Shown here: positions 1-10,629 of the stretch, one piece after another | Position numbering within the stretch: the first letter of the stretch is position 1 | Layout: every line of letters starts with the position of its first letter | Assembly: GCA_037447655.1 (NCBI GenBank) | Contig: JBBHKE010003401.1 | Location: 124,001 to 188,000 of the forward strand | Direction of reading: 5' to 3' | Length of the DNA: 64,000 nucleotides | Source: Zygnema cylindricum | Taxonomy: Eukaryota > Streptophyta > Zygnematophyceae > Zygnematales > Zygnemataceae | Notes under the pieces: model-generated | The model's input: only the letters and a program-made list of their open reading frames with translations | Told to the model about the DNA's origin: nothing | Databases searched by the model: none | Translations under genes and position numbers: made by a program

Positions 1-560
1 CGTCCAGTTTGGATAGCTGGTGTTTCTGTGATGGAGCGATCAGGTTGTGTCAAAACAATCTCTGGAGTTTATGTTTGTTTTGCTTTCGACTTTGAAAGGT
101 TCCCATTTTTTTGTTTATGGAGTTGGGATTGCAAGATTAGATTGGCTTTCTTTACCGTCAGGCAGCAGTTTGTCCCCCGTATGATGTTAATTTATCTGAA
201 GAAGGGCACATTTAGGTTTTCCGTAGTTCCAGGGTATTAAGACACTGGCCATATTCCTGGAGAATTATAATATGTTGATATAAGATGCGGTAAGCGCAGT
301 CACTGCTTTCCTTGCTCTAATTAAGCTGCTTTCATTAATTTGTGAAACTGTTGTCTGATGAGTTGAATGTAACCAAGCTCTACACGTAGTCTGCCACTAA
401 CTTTGCAACGGAGAAAGGAGTTGTTGTTTGCAGGAACATGAACCTTTTGGGCAGTATTGGTTCTGCTGTTTATGGCTGCTGTCTAACTTGAAAAAGAGGC
501 ATCCATATTGCTGTCTGCAGCCGTTGCCACAATTATGAAACCTTGCTATTGTATAGAAAT
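1..560. other. Unassigned sequence at left edge
   Basis: No convincing coding region, RNA gene or repeat boundary was recognised here. A 70-codon frame at 28-240 has no recognisable motif and is probably chance. The segment lies immediately upstream of an LTR remnant, so part of it may be older retrotransposon LTR. Confidence 0.3.
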
Positions 561-564
561 GAGT

Positions 565-692
565 GACACGGTCAGAGTTTTTGTCTGCCAGGGTGGCAGT
601 TATTTTTGCTTAAACACAAAGGGGTCAGGATTATCCTAGAGGCTTCTTGGAAGCTGTCCACTCTGAGGACTTATGGAGGTCTCAGAGTTTCA
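565..692 (+). repeat. 3' end of a copia LTR (remnant)
   Basis: This stretch resembles the 3' end of the minus-strand copia LTRs at 9728-10616 and 15032-15920, sharing the block ATTATCCTAGAGGCTT and a terminus of the form ATGGAG...GAATTTCA or GAGTTTCA. An ATG sits at 673, exactly 20 nt before the inferred LTR end at 692, as in the complete element. The bases after it (GATATGGCC) look like a degenerate version of the GTTATGGGCC primer-binding site. No partner LTR was found, so this is a solo or truncated remnant. The homology is by eye. Confidence 0.6.
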
Positions 693-1344
693 CGATATGG
701 CCAGAAAGACGACGCCTGCCATATCCGGGTTCGCCATAATATGTCCCGGAGATGCTGTCATCCAATGTCATGCTGCCACGTGTCACCCATTATGGTTGTG
801 ACCGAAAACCGCCAAATCGACCATTCCGCGATGCCGGCTTCTTTCGCCGTCGTTAGATTAATGTCGGCCTTAATTTATAGCCGTTAAAAATACAAGTAGC
901 ACATTTCCGGTGTAATTCTATTTTTAACTGTGTCTGTGTGATTGTGGTCCGTTTGTCAGTAAATCAAACTTCTCTTTTTCGTCATCTTTAAGTAGCTATC
1001 GTACCCTATATACTTCAGCACTGGTCTTAGACTACACGGTAAGACTAACGACTACTTTTTCGGATGGTAGGTACCAGGATCTAATCCTGGGTCCGTCAAT
1101 CCTTTTGGTAAGTTTACCAAAGAAATTTCTAAACTCTAGAAGGAGCATAGGCAGCCATGGCTCTAGCTTCCTCTCCAACCTTCAGTGACTACGACAAGTA
1201 TGGGGGCTAGAGAGAGAAGCTAGAAGCAGACTGCCTCTGCTTTTTCCTGCTCTTATTTAAATCTTTTAACTAACCTAGAAAATACCTTTTATTTCAACAA
1301 ATCCGCGATCGGAGATTTTAGACATCCCCCCGGATGTTCCCGCT
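693..1344. other. Probable retroelement-derived sequence, unclassified
   Basis: Contains a TATA-like stretch near 870-880 and a short open start at 1157 (MALASSPTFSDYDKYGG then stop), in the arrangement of an LTR/leader/gag start. No second LTR or domain supports this. Treat it as degraded repeat sequence. Confidence 0.25.
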
Positions 1345-1719
1345 CATCCGACGTGGCTCTTCATCGACGGTGAAGACCGAGGCTCGACGTTTGCCCATAT
1401 ACGGCAATTCGATTCGGCGAATCCACGGCATTCATAGATTCTTCACGATGATCGTGGGTATCGCGTGAATGTTCCCCACCTATTGCGGCTTTACCATCCG
1501 TGGGACCCTCGTCTAAACGTCGTCCTAAAGTATTGTCGAAGAACTCCCAAGGTAATAGCTTTGTGTGTGGCTCGTACCTTGGTTCTACATAAGTTCCGAA
1601 ATATTCGTGTCAGGCGACCCCGTTTATGCGAAATCCCACGGGTTCGGTGTCTGGTGACACAACCTCCACCACCGACAGAAGAGGAATGTCGACGAACAAT
1701 CGAGGCACTCACTAACTAA
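1345..1719 (+). pseudogene. Decayed ORF of unknown function
   Basis: A single reading frame runs from about 1345 to the TAA at 1717-1719, interrupted by one TAG at 1435-1437, giving about 125 codons. It is rich in Arg, Pro and His and ends in a PPPPTEEE-like acidic tail. After the stop the same frame continues as LAAHQEQIATLTRELSQ, which looks coiled-coil-like. I do not recognise the family. It lies just upstream of the GCGACGA repeats and the pogo-like transposase, so it may be an accessory ORF of that element, or unrelated. Confidence 0.3.
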
Positions 1720-1739
1720 TTGGCCGCCCATCAAGAACA

Positions 1740-2125
1740 AATAGCGACGCTCACTCGGGAGTTATCTCAAAAAAAAATGTAGTAATCAGTATGTATGTTA
1801 CTTGCTAAATAATTATAATTTATTTACTCTCTTCTCTTGTCGTCGCTAACCCACATACTCACAATGTTTTTTTTTTTAATTAGTCAGGCAAGTTCAACAT
1901 AGCGACGACAGAGGTTCATCCGTAAGCAGCGACGAATTTCAGTCATCGATGAACCATGAATCTTAGGGTAGTTAGGTTATACGCCATTCAACCACAATAG
2001 ATGCTCGTCGCTGAATTAGCGACGACATATTGTTGTTGCCTAATTTAGCGACGAGAATATGTCGTCGCTGAATTAGGCGACGACAACATGTCGTCGCTAA
2101 TTCAGCGAAGACGAGACTAAATGAG
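1740..2125. repeat. Left cluster of GCGACGA sub-terminal repeats
   Basis: The motif GCGACGA or its complement TCGTCGC, often as TCGTCGCTAAT or ATTCAGCGACGA, recurs in both orientations, densest at 1990-2115. A second cluster lies at about 4370-4745 on the other side of the transposase pseudogene. Paired clusters in both orientations are typical of sub-terminal binding sites of cut-and-paste transposons. The true terminal inverted repeats were not located. Confidence 0.5.
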
Positions 2126-2222
2126 TTAAACATCTTCATAGGAATTCAGTCACTAATTTTTTTTTTGCTTTATTAATCCAATCGCAGAGTACCAGAAAGC
2201 GAGACGGTGGTGGGTAGAACAG

Positions 2223-3991
2223 GTGGCGCTACTCAAAGGGATAAGGGAGACTACTCTCACCTTATCTTCCGCAGGATTTGGAAAGAGGAGTGTGGCAGTA
2301 ACGAAGGCGTTACCGGGAAGGGGAAGGAAAGAGTTACCATGGGTTGTCAAGGTTCACGAGGAACTAGTGGACGAATTTTTCCGATTCCAAAAGGCGGGTT
2401 TGAAAATGTCTACTATCATTGTGGGAAAAATGGCAAATCACATCATCGCCGAAATGAAGAAAGAGGGTGCGCCTGAATTTTCCGACGAGAATTGTGAAGA
2501 GATCAAGCCAAAAATCAGTCGGCGTTGGATTCAGCGCTTTTTTGAGAAGCATAGCATCGTCGCCCGAGCTCAAAAGGGGAAACTACAACTAAGTCCGGAG
2601 AAGGAGGAGTACATTGAAAGATCCGTGGCATATCACATGGGCGTACTAAAAAGAGGATTTCAATCGGGTATTCTTCATATTTCCATTCCATTTATTGCCT
2701 CTTGACATATTAAGTTTTGCATTTTGTTTCCCCTTTCATTGAACTTACTTGTGTTTGGTTTTCTATTGCGTTTCTCTATTTTGTTGGTGGATTATAGGTC
2801 TCTTTAACGAGGATTTGGTGGAGAACATGGACGAGACGCATTTGATTGTAAACATGGACAACAAAAAGACATTAGGCTTTCGCGGCGACGAGGTTGTTAG
2901 ATACGCGGACGTTGCGGGTGGCGGAGAGTCCATGACATTGATGGTACGACTCACGGGGGGGGTGAACGCCCGAATAGAGGCTCCAATGTTGATATTAACC
3001 AACCGCGCTCGTAATTACCCGATAAAGGGCCTTCCCGACGATGTACCGGGTAAGTTTCATTAAATTTTAAATCCTTCGATTTATGTTCATCTCCCTTATA
3101 AATCACCAATCTTTACGCAATACTCTATATGAATACATGTTTTGCCCTTTCTTATTGGTTCTTAATGCTCCCTCCTCGTCATTTAATATTTGTCCCTATT
3201 CCCTCCTTTTCCCTCCTTCATTAAACCCCCCTCGCGGAATTCACCCCTTCTCCCTTTCCTTTCTTTTTTCTTTTTGTAGGAGTTTGCTACCAAACCGGCC
3301 CCAAAGGATGGAATGATAAAACCGTATTCCCGCAATAGATAGAAGAGCCTAGGTCTTACCAAGGAGACCGCGAAGGGCGTGGAAAAATAATATTCCTCGA
3401 CAATTGTGGCGGTCACAACAATTTCGAGGAGTTGAACAAAGTCTTACTCGCCAAGAGGACTATATTACACTTCTTCCCTCCTTGCGCGACTCACCTTGCG
3501 CAACCCTTGACTCCTTCGTCATTTCGAAAATTAAGGAGGTTTGGTCGCGAAAATGGGAGGATTGGAAAATGAACGGCATCGAGAATCATGCGTGGTCCCA
3601 ACCGAGTGGCAAGGGTTAGTCTGGGAAGCTTGTCGGGCCCGAGAAGGCTTTTTTCCTTACGCTGGCTCGCGATTCAATTCGCGAAGTCAACGCAATGAAG
3701 GACAAGAATGGGATGGGTTACGCATGTAAAGCTATGATTCAGTGCGGATTGTCATTAAAGGATGGGAAATGGGAGAAGAGCATGCTCACACAGGATTTAC
3801 AAATTACCATCATGAAATGGCGGTGCCATTTCGAAGGCGATGAGGTGCCAATTCCCTTTATAGTGGCACGAGATTTTGTCCGAGGCATTCAAGATGCCGA
3901 CACTCGGAGGATGAAGTTCCCGATGACACGGACGCTGAATGGGAGACCGAAGATTTTGAGTCATTTCATAGAGAAGTGGTGTAGTGTGTGA
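2223..3991 (+). pseudogene. pogo/Tigger-like DDE transposase, inactivated
   Basis: Exon 1 (2223-2667) encodes an N-terminal region with a CENP-B/Tc5-type helix-turn-helix (ISRRWIQRFFEKHSI). Introns 2668-2797 and 3050-3279 (GT...AG) join it to the DDE domain. The catalytic signature is visible as NMDETH, then IFLDNCGGHNN, then THLAQPLDSF, the DDE_1 superfamily arrangement. Two in-frame TAG stops, at 3336-3338 and 3617-3619, interrupt exon 3, while the frame continues to a stop near 3991, so this copy is dead. The start at 2223 is the first Met of the frame. The role would have been DNA cleavage and strand transfer of its element in the nucleus. Superfamily assignment is by motif; a more precise clade was not determined. 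Confidence 0.75.
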
Positions 3992-4359
3992 AGAGAGGAC
4001 AAGGTTTATCATAAAATTATAAAATTAGTGTTGATTTGTTTTAGTTTTTTATTAGTAGTTTTGGATGGTTAGTGTGGTAATTGTATTTAGCGTTTGTCAA
4101 ATAATATTGGGAAATTGTATCATTGATGATTTCAATATAATCGAATCCTTATCGATGTTCCATTTCGAAGTTTGTTGATGTTAATGATGTATGGAGAAAG
4201 ACTTCGATGACTTAACGTTTGTCAAAGTTTGTCGGATAAATTGTACCCTTTATGTTTTGGATATAATCGTGTCATTCTTTGTTTTTCGTTTTGAAGTTTG
4301 TTACTGAAAATGATGTATGGAAAAGGATTTGATGACATTAGATGTTACACATGTATTCA

Positions 4360-4745
4360 ATGTGTTTAAGGCTTCGTCGATTACTAGTAATATACCCGAG
4401 ATGGCGACAAATACAGTCCATTCCTAGCTCTTTTTCGACATTCAGACAGTTATATCGACGACACATTCTCATCGCTGAAGTGCACAAATTCGGCACAGAT
4501 GTTTGCAATGTGTCTAGGGCTTCGTTGGTTACATGTGAAATTCTACGGATGGCGAAAAAGCAGTCCATTATTATGTCAGTTCCGGCTTCAGACATTTGTA
4601 ACGACCATACAGTTTCGTCGCCGAGGTGTAGAAAGTCGACACGATAATCCAGCGACGAGAACGTTTTGTCCCTGAATGGTAATTTTGATGGTAAACTAAA
4701 TTATAACATTCAGCGATTAAAATATATCGTGGCTGAATGATTTCA
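4360..4745. repeat. Right cluster of GCGACGA-type repeats
   Basis: Degenerate copies of TCGTCGCTGAA and AGCGACGAG occur here, for example near 4373, 4455, 4615 and 4660. They mirror the cluster left of the transposase pseudogene and probably mark the right sub-terminal region of the same transposon. Confidence 0.4.
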
Positions 4746-5485
4746 CCTTGACTCTACTATAGATTGAAGGTATACATAGTCGCATTAAAAGGTATATCCC
4801 ATAAATTACTTGTGTGTTACGAGCATAACGCGATTTTTTTGAACAAACAAATAGAATGTAATCTCAAGTTATGTTTTTCTTTGTTAATAGTAAAAAAATT
4901 ATACACTTCGCCTCTTAAGCTTGGTCCACCGTAATCACAAACAACAATTGGACTTCATTTTTGTTTCTTGTATTTCCTTATTTCATTTTCGGTCCTGAAA
5001 TGTATTTTATTTTATTTATTTCGTTATCAGAATAACCTCGGATCATAAATTTTTAACATGAAAAAGCACATTTTGCAAACGTAGAGCAAACTAATATATA
5101 AGTTACAAAAATCAAAAAACACAAATGATAAACATAAACAGAAATATGGATAATAAAAATTATAACCATAAACAACCAATTCCTTTATTTTATATTGCTT
5201 TCACGGGGCACATAAAAGTTTTACAAAAGTTGGAACCCAAAATATAAAATATTTCAAAACTGATCAAACAAAATCCTATGTCGGATAATCACCGAATGTA
5301 CAACTCCAAGAAAACACGAATTATTATTCTTACCTACATTTCTCAATATTTAAATTATTTTTGTTATTTGTGTTATAAAAAACTAAACTGAATAACATCA
5401 AAGCTACCCATACCCTACCTCTTTTAAAATCTCTCTGTTTTTCTTTCCCCCCTCTCTAAGCTCACCTCTACTCTCTTCCCTTCTT
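4746..5485. other. AT-rich intergenic sequence
   Basis: No coding region, RNA gene or repeat recognised; long A/T runs only. Confidence 0.4.
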
Positions 5486-5590
5486 TGAAACTCTGAGACC
5501 TCCATTGGCCCTCAGAGTATGCAGATCCAAAAGAAGCTAATCTAGATAGTGCCGACTCCAAGTTAATATAAACCCAAGTGACTGACCCCT
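5486..5590 (-). repeat. 3' end of a copia LTR (remnant, minus strand)
   Basis: On the minus strand the terminus reads ATGGAGGTCTCAGAGTTTCA, identical over those 20 bases to the LTR remnant ending at 692 and close to the LTR ends at 9728 and 15032. The ATG complement at 5503-5505 is again 20 nt from the LTR end. The adjacent sequence does not preserve the primer-binding site and no partner LTR was found. Confidence 0.55.
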
Positions 5591-5754
5591 TGACAGTCAG
5601 AACCCCAATTTTGCATTTGTCACAACTGCAAAAAAGAAAAACAAAAATATGTGAATCGATGAAATTTAGCGACCACAACCAACATAATTCGAATGACGAC
5701 AAGACAAACAAATACAACAAAATACAACAAAAGGTTAAAAAAAAACAGCTACGT

Positions 5755-6215
5755 AGAAACAAATTAGAGAGATCCACGAAAGGGGAATGGAATAGATTGA
5801 GGGCAAAAGGGCGGCATTTGAAGGGGGGGGGATGGGGATGGGGGAGAAGGTAGACAGGTTGGGACGGGTGCGATAGACACCTTCAGTGTGAGAAGGAGGG
5901 AAAGATATAAGAATATAGGGAGAGAGTGGAATTCACGGATAGGGAGAAGCAGATTCAGAGGGAGAGAGGGGGAGAAGGATAGGGTAGAGGGAGATTGGGA
6001 GAGAAAGAGGCAAGGGCAAAGAGGTAGAGGAGAAGGGGGAGAAGGAAAGGGAATAACAATACAGTTGGAGAACATGTTAACAATTTGAGCGACACACACT
6101 GAAAAGGAAAGAGAGGGAGAGGAGAAAACAAATAGAGTGCAACAATGGTAGAGAGAGAGGAAAAGGGGAGGAAGGAGGGGGAGACGGAGGTGGAGGAAGA
6201 TGAGAGACACACAAA
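5755..6215. repeat. Purine-rich low-complexity tract
   Basis: About 460 bp in which the plus strand is mostly A and G (GGAGA and GGGAGA runs). Apparent frames rich in Ser/Leu/Pro on the minus strand and Arg/Glu/Gly on the plus strand come from this composition and are not genes. Confidence 0.7.
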
Positions 6216-7150
6216 CCAGAAGATGGAACGATATTCACCATAAAGTTAAGGGTGGCTGGACGAAGAAATTGTAGGTTGATAGGGCGGAACCCATGGATGA
6301 AAGGTGGAGCAGGCAGCTGTGCGTTCGTCTGCTTCGCGGTGAAAAATATGAAAACCCTAAAAAACCCTAATTTTTGTTGAAAAAACGCCGTACAAATCCC
6401 ACCAAAAAACAGTTGGTTGTGATTGGCCAAAAACATATTCTTTTTTTTATGGACTGTCCGCATTTGGCGTTTCCTATCCCCAAATATCACCAACGCCAAA
6501 TGATGTTGTTTTATTCTAAAAAATACAAATAATAACTTTAATTTAGTATTTTATGACATATCAACCCCGTATTAACGTAAACGTTTATTTTATTTTATGT
6601 TGGACACCATATTACAATGTAAATTTATACTAATTGGGACCATCTTCACCTTAATACAATAAACTTTTACGCTAAATGGACCATAACCATAAAATACCAT
6701 TAATAGTAAATACAGACGCTTACAAAGAACCTACTCGGTGTTGAAATTGTATATATCTAGGTTACAGTTATACGCCGCTGCGATATTGCATCAGTTTCGT
6801 TCATTTACTGAAAATATGATTTTCCAAACACGAATTTGTTTGTCGTTCACACTGTTGACAATGCGGTTGTTGGTCTAATAAAGTGCGAACGTAATTTTTT
6901 AGAACCCAGATTGAACCCCTTCTAAGACCGCACATTCTCATGCGTCCGCGGCTATTAAACATAATCAATTGTACCCTTTTACCTAAAAAAGTACAATTAT
7001 GTACGGCCTGACACTATTCGTACACCACACTAGTTAAAGGATGACGTACTTTCGTTTTGTACGGTACCTGAAAATTAACCCAAAATAGAGTATAGAAAAA
7101 AATAGAATGAACTACGCTAATGGAGAATTATTTCAAAAAAAAACGGGACA
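6216..7150. other. Unassigned AT-rich sequence
   Basis: Nothing recognisable as a gene. Several GTACGG/CCGTAC-type motifs occur, as they do through much of the window. Confidence 0.35.
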
Positions 7151-7156
7151 GAAATA

Positions 7157-7205
7157 GTGTACCCAACGCTAATAACGATTGGAGGTGTACAGTACAGTAC
7201 CGTAA
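7157..7205. repeat. Possible MITE end fragment
   Basis: Contains GCTAATAACGATTGGAGGTGTAC, matching the terminal region of the foldback family at 30439-30665 and 39421-39665. Only one end is visible, so this is a fragment or chance partial match. Confidence 0.3.
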
Positions 7206-9722
7206 ACCGATATTTGGAAATGTTGCCTATCGACCTGGAACCGATTTCGGTTATATTTTTTTCAAGTTTCAAAATAGGTCCTTTTAAGTGTATCCGACAA
7301 TTTGGGCGTCAATGTTCCAATTATAATATAAAAGAATCAGTTTCTTTAATATTTTCAAAAGTCTTACATTATTCTATCCTAATTACATCATCAATTACCA
7401 TTATTTATGGACATTGTGTGAAAATTATGAAAAATAACAACCTTTATTTCTTGCGTATTTCTTTCTTTCACAGATAACACATACAGTGGCCCCTCGCGAT
7501 CAAGTTATATCCTTGAACCATCATTTCATCGATCATTTTATACTATCTGTCAAGCCATCCAAGTGCATAACTTGGTGTCTATATGTGAAGTTATGCGTCT
7601 TCCTCTTCCCTACGTGTTTTTATTATTGCTTCTTCATAAGAGGAAATTAGAAAGTCAGTTTGCCTTGTTAAAACCATTTTTTTTGTAAATCAAGTAATTC
7701 TTGATACTTTGTTGGAAGCCCTCTTACATATCGAAGACCTTCTTAAGCTTTCGGAGGTTCAAGTGAAATTTGAGACCTTAACATATTGCTTTGTTCAATT
7801 ACCCTTTAAGTTTACACGTATTTCATTATCGACAAATCCGTCTTTATCTTCATTTCGGGATTACTAGAGCCATTTATTTTTTGTGTTGCATCACTTAGGT
7901 AAACATGGGAAAATTGATCAAAGAAGGGCAACGTTAGCTTGTCAATGAGGGACGACCTCGAATGTTTGTGGTGTTTATTATATGATTATCGTCTCTAAGT
8001 CGCGTCAAAGACATCTCTAGCTAGTTGGTCTTTGGTGGCTTCTCGTCTATTTGTAAGCAATGTATTGATTATTATGCGTGTTGCCCCTAGGGTGTGGAGA
8101 TGCTTATTATCATTTTTTTTCATACTCTCTTCTATACACTTTCGCCACCACAAGACCACTTTTAAGTCTCGCCTTTTGTATCTCTCATTGCAGGCAAACT
8201 TGTAGGTGCAACAAATTGTTGTGAAACAAGTATTTTGTTGCGGACTTTTGAATGTCCATAGTGGAGTTGGCTTTTGCTCAAGTGGGTGATATTATGCGTT
8301 TGAGTTAAGGCCCTAGGGTTGGTGCGTGATTCCCAACAACACTGGTTTTTATGAGTCATTGTTTTACGCTTAAATAAGTCACATGTGATGTCCAACTACA
8401 ACCTGCCACTTGTAAAAAAATAGCCTTATGTCTTTATTGATCATGTTGATGCCAAAAGGGCCCGTTTACTTCATGGCTCACACAAGGGGGATTGATTATA
8501 GCTTTGATCCCGTGTGAGATGTGATTGTAACTATTGGGGATGAATTGAGATAGAGCGTGAAATGAGAGGTTTCTCGCACACCCGGTATATAAGTATGTGA
8601 CGTCCCCATGTTGACTTGGTTTTCTTTCACGATGTCGAACCGACCCCGTGCCGTGGTACCCCACCAATTTAACTGGGTCTTTTTTTTTATTCTTAAATAA
8701 TATTAAATATAATATTTACGTATGGAGATGCATTAGATTTGAAGAAACGAGTTTCCACTCATCGATACATGGTAAACGTTTTCTTCCCTTATGCGGTTGA
8801 TATTTTCGGATCTGTTGATTAGTCATTTGAATACTTTCTTCATGAGTGTGCATGAAAGATTTTAACCTTAAAGAACCAAAGAGTTCTACGTTGAGCCTTC
8901 TAACATATTTTTTATGTCAACATGTGTAGTTTCCCATTGTTGAGGCTACGCGCGGTCAGGCTACAAAGCAAAGTGACAGATGATGAAGGTGTCTTCTAAA
9001 CCTTCCACAAAGAGATCTTGCCCACATTGAAGGGCACTTTCCCATGTGATAAAGTACGGGTTTTTTTTCGGTTGTTTTCCTCAAAAACTTAGCACGCAAC
9101 TAGAAAATCCGCAGCCAAACTAGAAAAAATGAAATTACCACAGTATAATTTGCCAATTTGGAACTTCACAAGTACTGCAATTTGTGGCCTACCGCATTTG
9201 GACCAACTTTCGTGTCCCTCCGCTTCACCTTCAAACTTCTACTCAAATCACCACGTGAGGTGATTTTAACTAAAGTTTTATGAAGTGAACGAATAAGTAG
9301 ACGTTTTGGCATGCGTTAGAGGTTTTTGAAAACTTTTCCGCGCGGAGTACAAAAGAAAGAATCCACTAAACGTTTCCAGCACGTGCGTTATTTGTTCCTT
9401 GCACTATTTTCCGTATAAGGGCCGTGGAGGGGTCTCGACCAATGGATGCTATTTTGTCAAAAATGAAGTCTGTTAAAGCGCCTCTTCCATTACCGCGTCT
9501 ATCTCATAGTTATTGCGATAAAACGGCAATCGTCTACATCCGTCACTAGTAACACCCACATCTACATCTGTCACAACTTCAAGTAATGATTTCATTGCGT
9601 TACAGTGGAACGCTTTGAAATTAGTATTGAAAAGCTTCGCTAAAAAACAAAGAAGCAAGGCTAGGTTTCAGTTACATGGGAAAGTGCCCTAAGTCTTTTG
9701 CGGTCGTGGACATTAGGTTGTT
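7206..9722. other. Unassigned intergenic sequence
   Basis: About 2.5 kb with no frame over roughly 80 codons that looks coding, no RNA gene and no repeat pair that I could recognise. It ends at the GATAC target site of the copia element beginning at 9728. Confidence 0.35.
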
Positions 9723-9727
9723 GATAC

Positions 9728-10616
9728 TGAAATTCTGTGGTCTCCATTGACCCACAGAATGAGCAGCGTATGTAAAGCCTCTAGGATAATATTTGCCCCT
9801 TCTACTTTCCCGCTGAATAAGCGCCGTCCAGGCACACAAATATCTGACCACTCTCACCCTTGTGAGGACAAGACTCCCCTGAGTCAAACGCAAAAAGAAT
9901 CACTGAATTTGCTCACCCGAGCAGTAAGTTATGGCTGGTCAAAGATGACCTTTATAGTTACAAGCTCTCTTAGAGAGAGAGGTACCTAAATATTACTAAG
10001 TCTCGGTCTGCCTACTCACGACTACCTACTATTAAACCCTAGTCCAATAGGAACACTATAAAGTACAAGAAGGTACAATGGGCGATGTACTTATTGTACA
10101 ACCATTGTACAACAAGGTCTACAAGGTGAGACCTGTCATATCGGAAGCCATGGTTCCTCCTCCCATCTTCTCCGGTATCAAATAATGTGGCGCCACGTGG
10201 CACCGCGTGACGCTATATCCGTATGCCGCCAAAAAGCTCACTTCGCGTGGCGGCTATAATGCCGGCCGTCCGATCAAAACATATTTTACACGGTTCAGAT
10301 TCGCGTACATGCAGAAATTGCTCCTTTTGGTTAGTCTGCTGTTAATTAGTTGTTTCGTTAATGTTTATATATTTATGAAACCCGTCACGTGTATCGTTTC
10401 GTAATGCCTTAATGGTTAAGGCGTAAGGTTATATATAATCTAGAGGTCATAGGTTCAAATCTAGACTTAGGCATCATTTTAGCCAAAATACCCTAAACTG
10501 CAAAAACTGCCATTTTCTAAATATGGCGGCAACCATGGCGCGACTTTGATCCTCACTCTCTTCTTTAAAGTAAAACTAAAATAGAGAAGTGAACTATTAA
10601 TTACCTCTTTTCAACA
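9728..10616 (-). repeat. 3' LTR of element A
   Basis: 889 bp, equal in length to the LTR at 15032-15920 and bounded by the same termini. It is preceded on the minus strand by a polypurine tract. It contains a plus-strand tRNA-like segment at 10405-10473. Confidence 0.92.
10405..10473 (+). other. tRNA-like pol III promoter segment inside the LTR
   Basis: A perfect box A match (TGGTTAAGGCG, 10413-10423) is followed 28 bases later by a near-perfect box B (GGTTCAAATC, 10452-10461). TGCCTTA at 10405-10411 can pair with TTAGGCA at 10467-10473 at six of seven positions, like an acceptor stem. At 69 nt, with a weak T stem, it is more likely a tRNA-derived promoter (SINE-like) than a working tRNA. 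It is antisense to the retrotransposon. Confidence 0.5.
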
Positions 10617-10629
10617 CTCCCCTTAATTC

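Noticed and set aside
3336-3619. TAG read as a sense codon (altered genetic code)
   Set aside because: Two TAG stops interrupt the transposase, but other pseudogenes here have TAA and TGA stops and frameshifts too; ordinary decay explains it.
5764-6212. Ser/Leu/Pro-rich minus-strand ORFs
   Set aside because: They coincide with a purine-rich plus-strand tract and show no domain pattern.
10405-10473. A functional tRNA gene
   Set aside because: It has box A and box B, but the arms pair poorly, the length is short, and it is duplicated only as part of the LTR pair.
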